Assembly: GCA_016463385.1 (NCBI GenBank)
Contig: JAEMRL010000158.1
Span: forward strand, 1-6,126
Reading direction: 5' to 3'
From: Thermoleophilia bacterium
GTDB taxonomy: Bacteria > Actinomycetota > Thermoleophilia > Miltoncostaeales > Miltoncostaeaceae
DNA: 6,126 nucleotides
A program made the translations under genes and the position numbers. This document shows, piece after piece, positions 5,253 through 6,126 of the stretch (position 1 is its first letter; the number at the start of each line of letters is the position of its first letter). The notes beneath the pieces are model-generated. The model ran no database searches, was not told where the DNA came from, and saw only the letters and a list, made by a program, of their open reading frames with translations.

Positions 5253-5942
5253 CTAGCTGCGGGAGCCGCCGAGCAGGCGGAGCATGAACAGGAAGACGTT
5301 GAACGCGTCGAGGAAGATCGACAGCGCGATGTGGGCGACATCCCCCTCCCCGGCACGGCGCAGGCGCCAGAAGTCGAACAGCGTCAGGCCGGCGAAGACC
5401 ACCAGGCCGCCGATCGACCAGATCAGGCTCTCGCCCGGGATGTTCACGAAGATCGCGACGATGCCGAAGAGCAGCAGCGCGATCAGGCCGATGAACGACA
5501 CCCGGCCGAGCCCGCTGAGATCACGCGAGGTCGAGTAGCCGATCGCGCCGAGCACGCCCATGAACAGGGCGGTGAGGCCTGCGGCCTGCGCGATCACCGT
5601 GCTGCCGCCCTCGAGGCTCGCGTACGACTGGAGCGTCGGCCCGATGGCGAGGCCGAGCAGGGCGCCGATGCCGAACAGCAGGCCCATCTGCATGCCCGTC
5701 GCGGCCTCGCGCTTGCGGCCGAAGCTCATGGCGATGGTGAGGCCGAGCGCGGCGATCCAGCAGATCAGCGCCCAGCCGCCCGAGAGGTCGCGGCCGATGT
5801 AGGCCCCCACCGCCGCGAAGCCGGCGGTGATCGCGACCAGGAACATCACCTTCCCGAAGATCGCGCGGGAGTCCTCGCGCGCTCCGGTCGCCGCGTCCCA
5901 GGTGCCGCGGTCGTACCCGTACTGCTCCGGCGTCCCGGCCAC
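5253..5942 (-). CDS. Bax inhibitor-1/YccA/YetJ family membrane protein
   Basis: 229 aa from a GTG at 5942. I prefer this start because GGGGAGGA (5953-5946) lies 3 bases before it. An in-frame ATG at 5966 would give 237 aa but has no clear ribosome binding site, and its extra residues (RGGS) are encoded by that very site. The N-terminus is hydrophilic (GTPEQYGYDRGTWDAATGAR), and seven hydrophobic segments follow. Counted from the ATG at 5966 they lie at about 40-58, 64-83, 91-110, 122-144, 155-176, 179-198 and 210-233. Family signs are FDFWRLRR after segment 6 and FLDAFNVFLFMLRLLGG in segment 7. Asp198 and Asp220 (same numbering) are the likely equivalents of the di-aspartyl pair that gates calcium leak in Bacillus YetJ; this mapping is inferred. 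The expected role is a pH-sensitive cation or calcium leak in the cytoplasmic membrane. The physiological function in actinobacteria is not clear, and nothing links it to the receptors beyond position. Confidence 0.9.
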   Translation of the reverse strand: MAGTPEQYGYDRGTWDAATGAREDSRAIFGKVMFLVAITAGFAAVGAYIGRDLSGGWALICWIAALGLTIAMSFGRKREAATGMQMGLLFGIGALLGLAIGPTLQSYASLEGGSTVIAQAAGLTALFMGVLGAIGYSTSRDLSGLGRVSFIGLIALLLFGIVAIFVNIPGESLIWSIGGLVVFAGLTLFDFWRLRRAGEGDVAHIALSIFLDAFNVFLFMLRLLGGSRS

Positions 5943-5945
5943 TGA

Positions 5946-5953
5946 TCCTCCCC
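5946..5953 (-). promoter_or_regulatory. Ribosome binding site deciding the GTG start
   Basis: The minus strand reads GGGGAGGA, a near-perfect Shine-Dalgarno sequence, 3 bases before the GTG at 5942 (4 bases from the GGAGG core). It is by far the best site near either start, and its spacing is slightly short. Confidence 0.55.
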
Positions 5954-6012
5954 GCTGGCTCGACATGTCGCGCCGCGCGGGATCGGTCGCCCGGCCCGCA
6001 CCGGCGGGACCA

Positions 6013-6041
6013 AGGGTACTCCGACATCCCTCCGCGCTTCA
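6013..6041 (-). promoter_or_regulatory. Candidate promoter of the Bax inhibitor-like gene
   Basis: On the minus strand TACCCT (6018-6013) fits the TANNNT pattern of actinobacterial -10 boxes. TGAAGC (6041-6036) lies 17 bases upstream at the -35 position but matches poorly. Transcription would start near 6006, about 65 nt before the GTG. Confidence 0.3.
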
Positions 6042-6086
6042 TCCCCTTCGCGCGGCGGCCTCGACGCCCGTGGCGGAGGCCCCCTC

Positions 6087-6120
6087 CCTGACCGGCGCCC
6101 CCGCGGAGGCGCCGGTCAGG
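6087..6120. repeat. Perfect 13-bp inverted repeat near right edge
   Basis: CCTGACCGGCGCC (6087-6099) and GGCGCCGGTCAGG (6108-6120) pair without mismatch around an 8-base loop. It could terminate a leftward gene entering from beyond the right edge. The plus strand is also open from a GTG at 6070 to the edge with G or C at every third position (VAEAPSLTGAPAEAPVRLI), so the repeat could instead lie inside the start of a divergent gene. The window is too short to decide. Confidence 0.6.
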
Positions 6121-6126
6121 CTGATC

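Overview
The window is very GC-rich, and codon third positions are almost all G or C in every gene. Together with the gene families present, this suggests a high-GC actinobacterium. The C-terminal domain of the gene at 572-1402 has the Rpf-like form (CIAEHES, TGNGYYGGLQMD, HPWPNTARMCGLL) that I associate from memory with Thermoleophilia such as the Solirubrobacter, Patulibacter and Conexibacter relatives. That placement is an inference, not a measurement. The two chemoreceptors with motility-sigma-like promoters suggest a motile organism.

Layout, left to right. (1) 1-287, minus strand: 5' part of a gene for a small protein with a degenerate J-like domain that lacks HPD; it runs off the left edge. 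(2) 288-571: divergent intergenic region rich in inverted repeats, including a possible branched RNA fold with two mutually exclusive stems in the leader of the next gene. (3) 572-1402, plus: secreted Rpf-like cell-wall glycosidase. (4) 1553-3247 and 3452-5188, plus: two tandem methyl-accepting chemotaxis proteins with unrelated-looking sensor domains. They share an 875-bp block, identical at every base, that covers most of HAMP plus the signalling hairpin. Each has its own upstream element CTCA-N17-GCCGAA and its own strong downstream hairpin, so each looks like a separate transcription unit. (5) 5253-5942, minus: Bax inhibitor-1/YetJ-family membrane protein, convergent with the second chemoreceptor; the hairpin at 5198-5231 lies between them. 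(6) 5943-6126: upstream region of that gene and a perfect 13-bp inverted repeat near the right edge.

The tandem chemoreceptors are the only genes here with an obvious functional link. Different extracellular or periplasmic inputs are joined to an identical output module, apparently transcribed from matching motility-type promoters. The sharp edges of the identical block, with diverged sequence on both sides, point to gene conversion or a very recent partial duplication. I found no CRISPR array, insertion sequence, tRNA or rRNA, and nothing that clearly amounts to an undescribed system. The most unusual items are the homogenised receptor pair with its shared promoter, the structured leader of the Rpf-like gene, and the HPD-less J-like protein.
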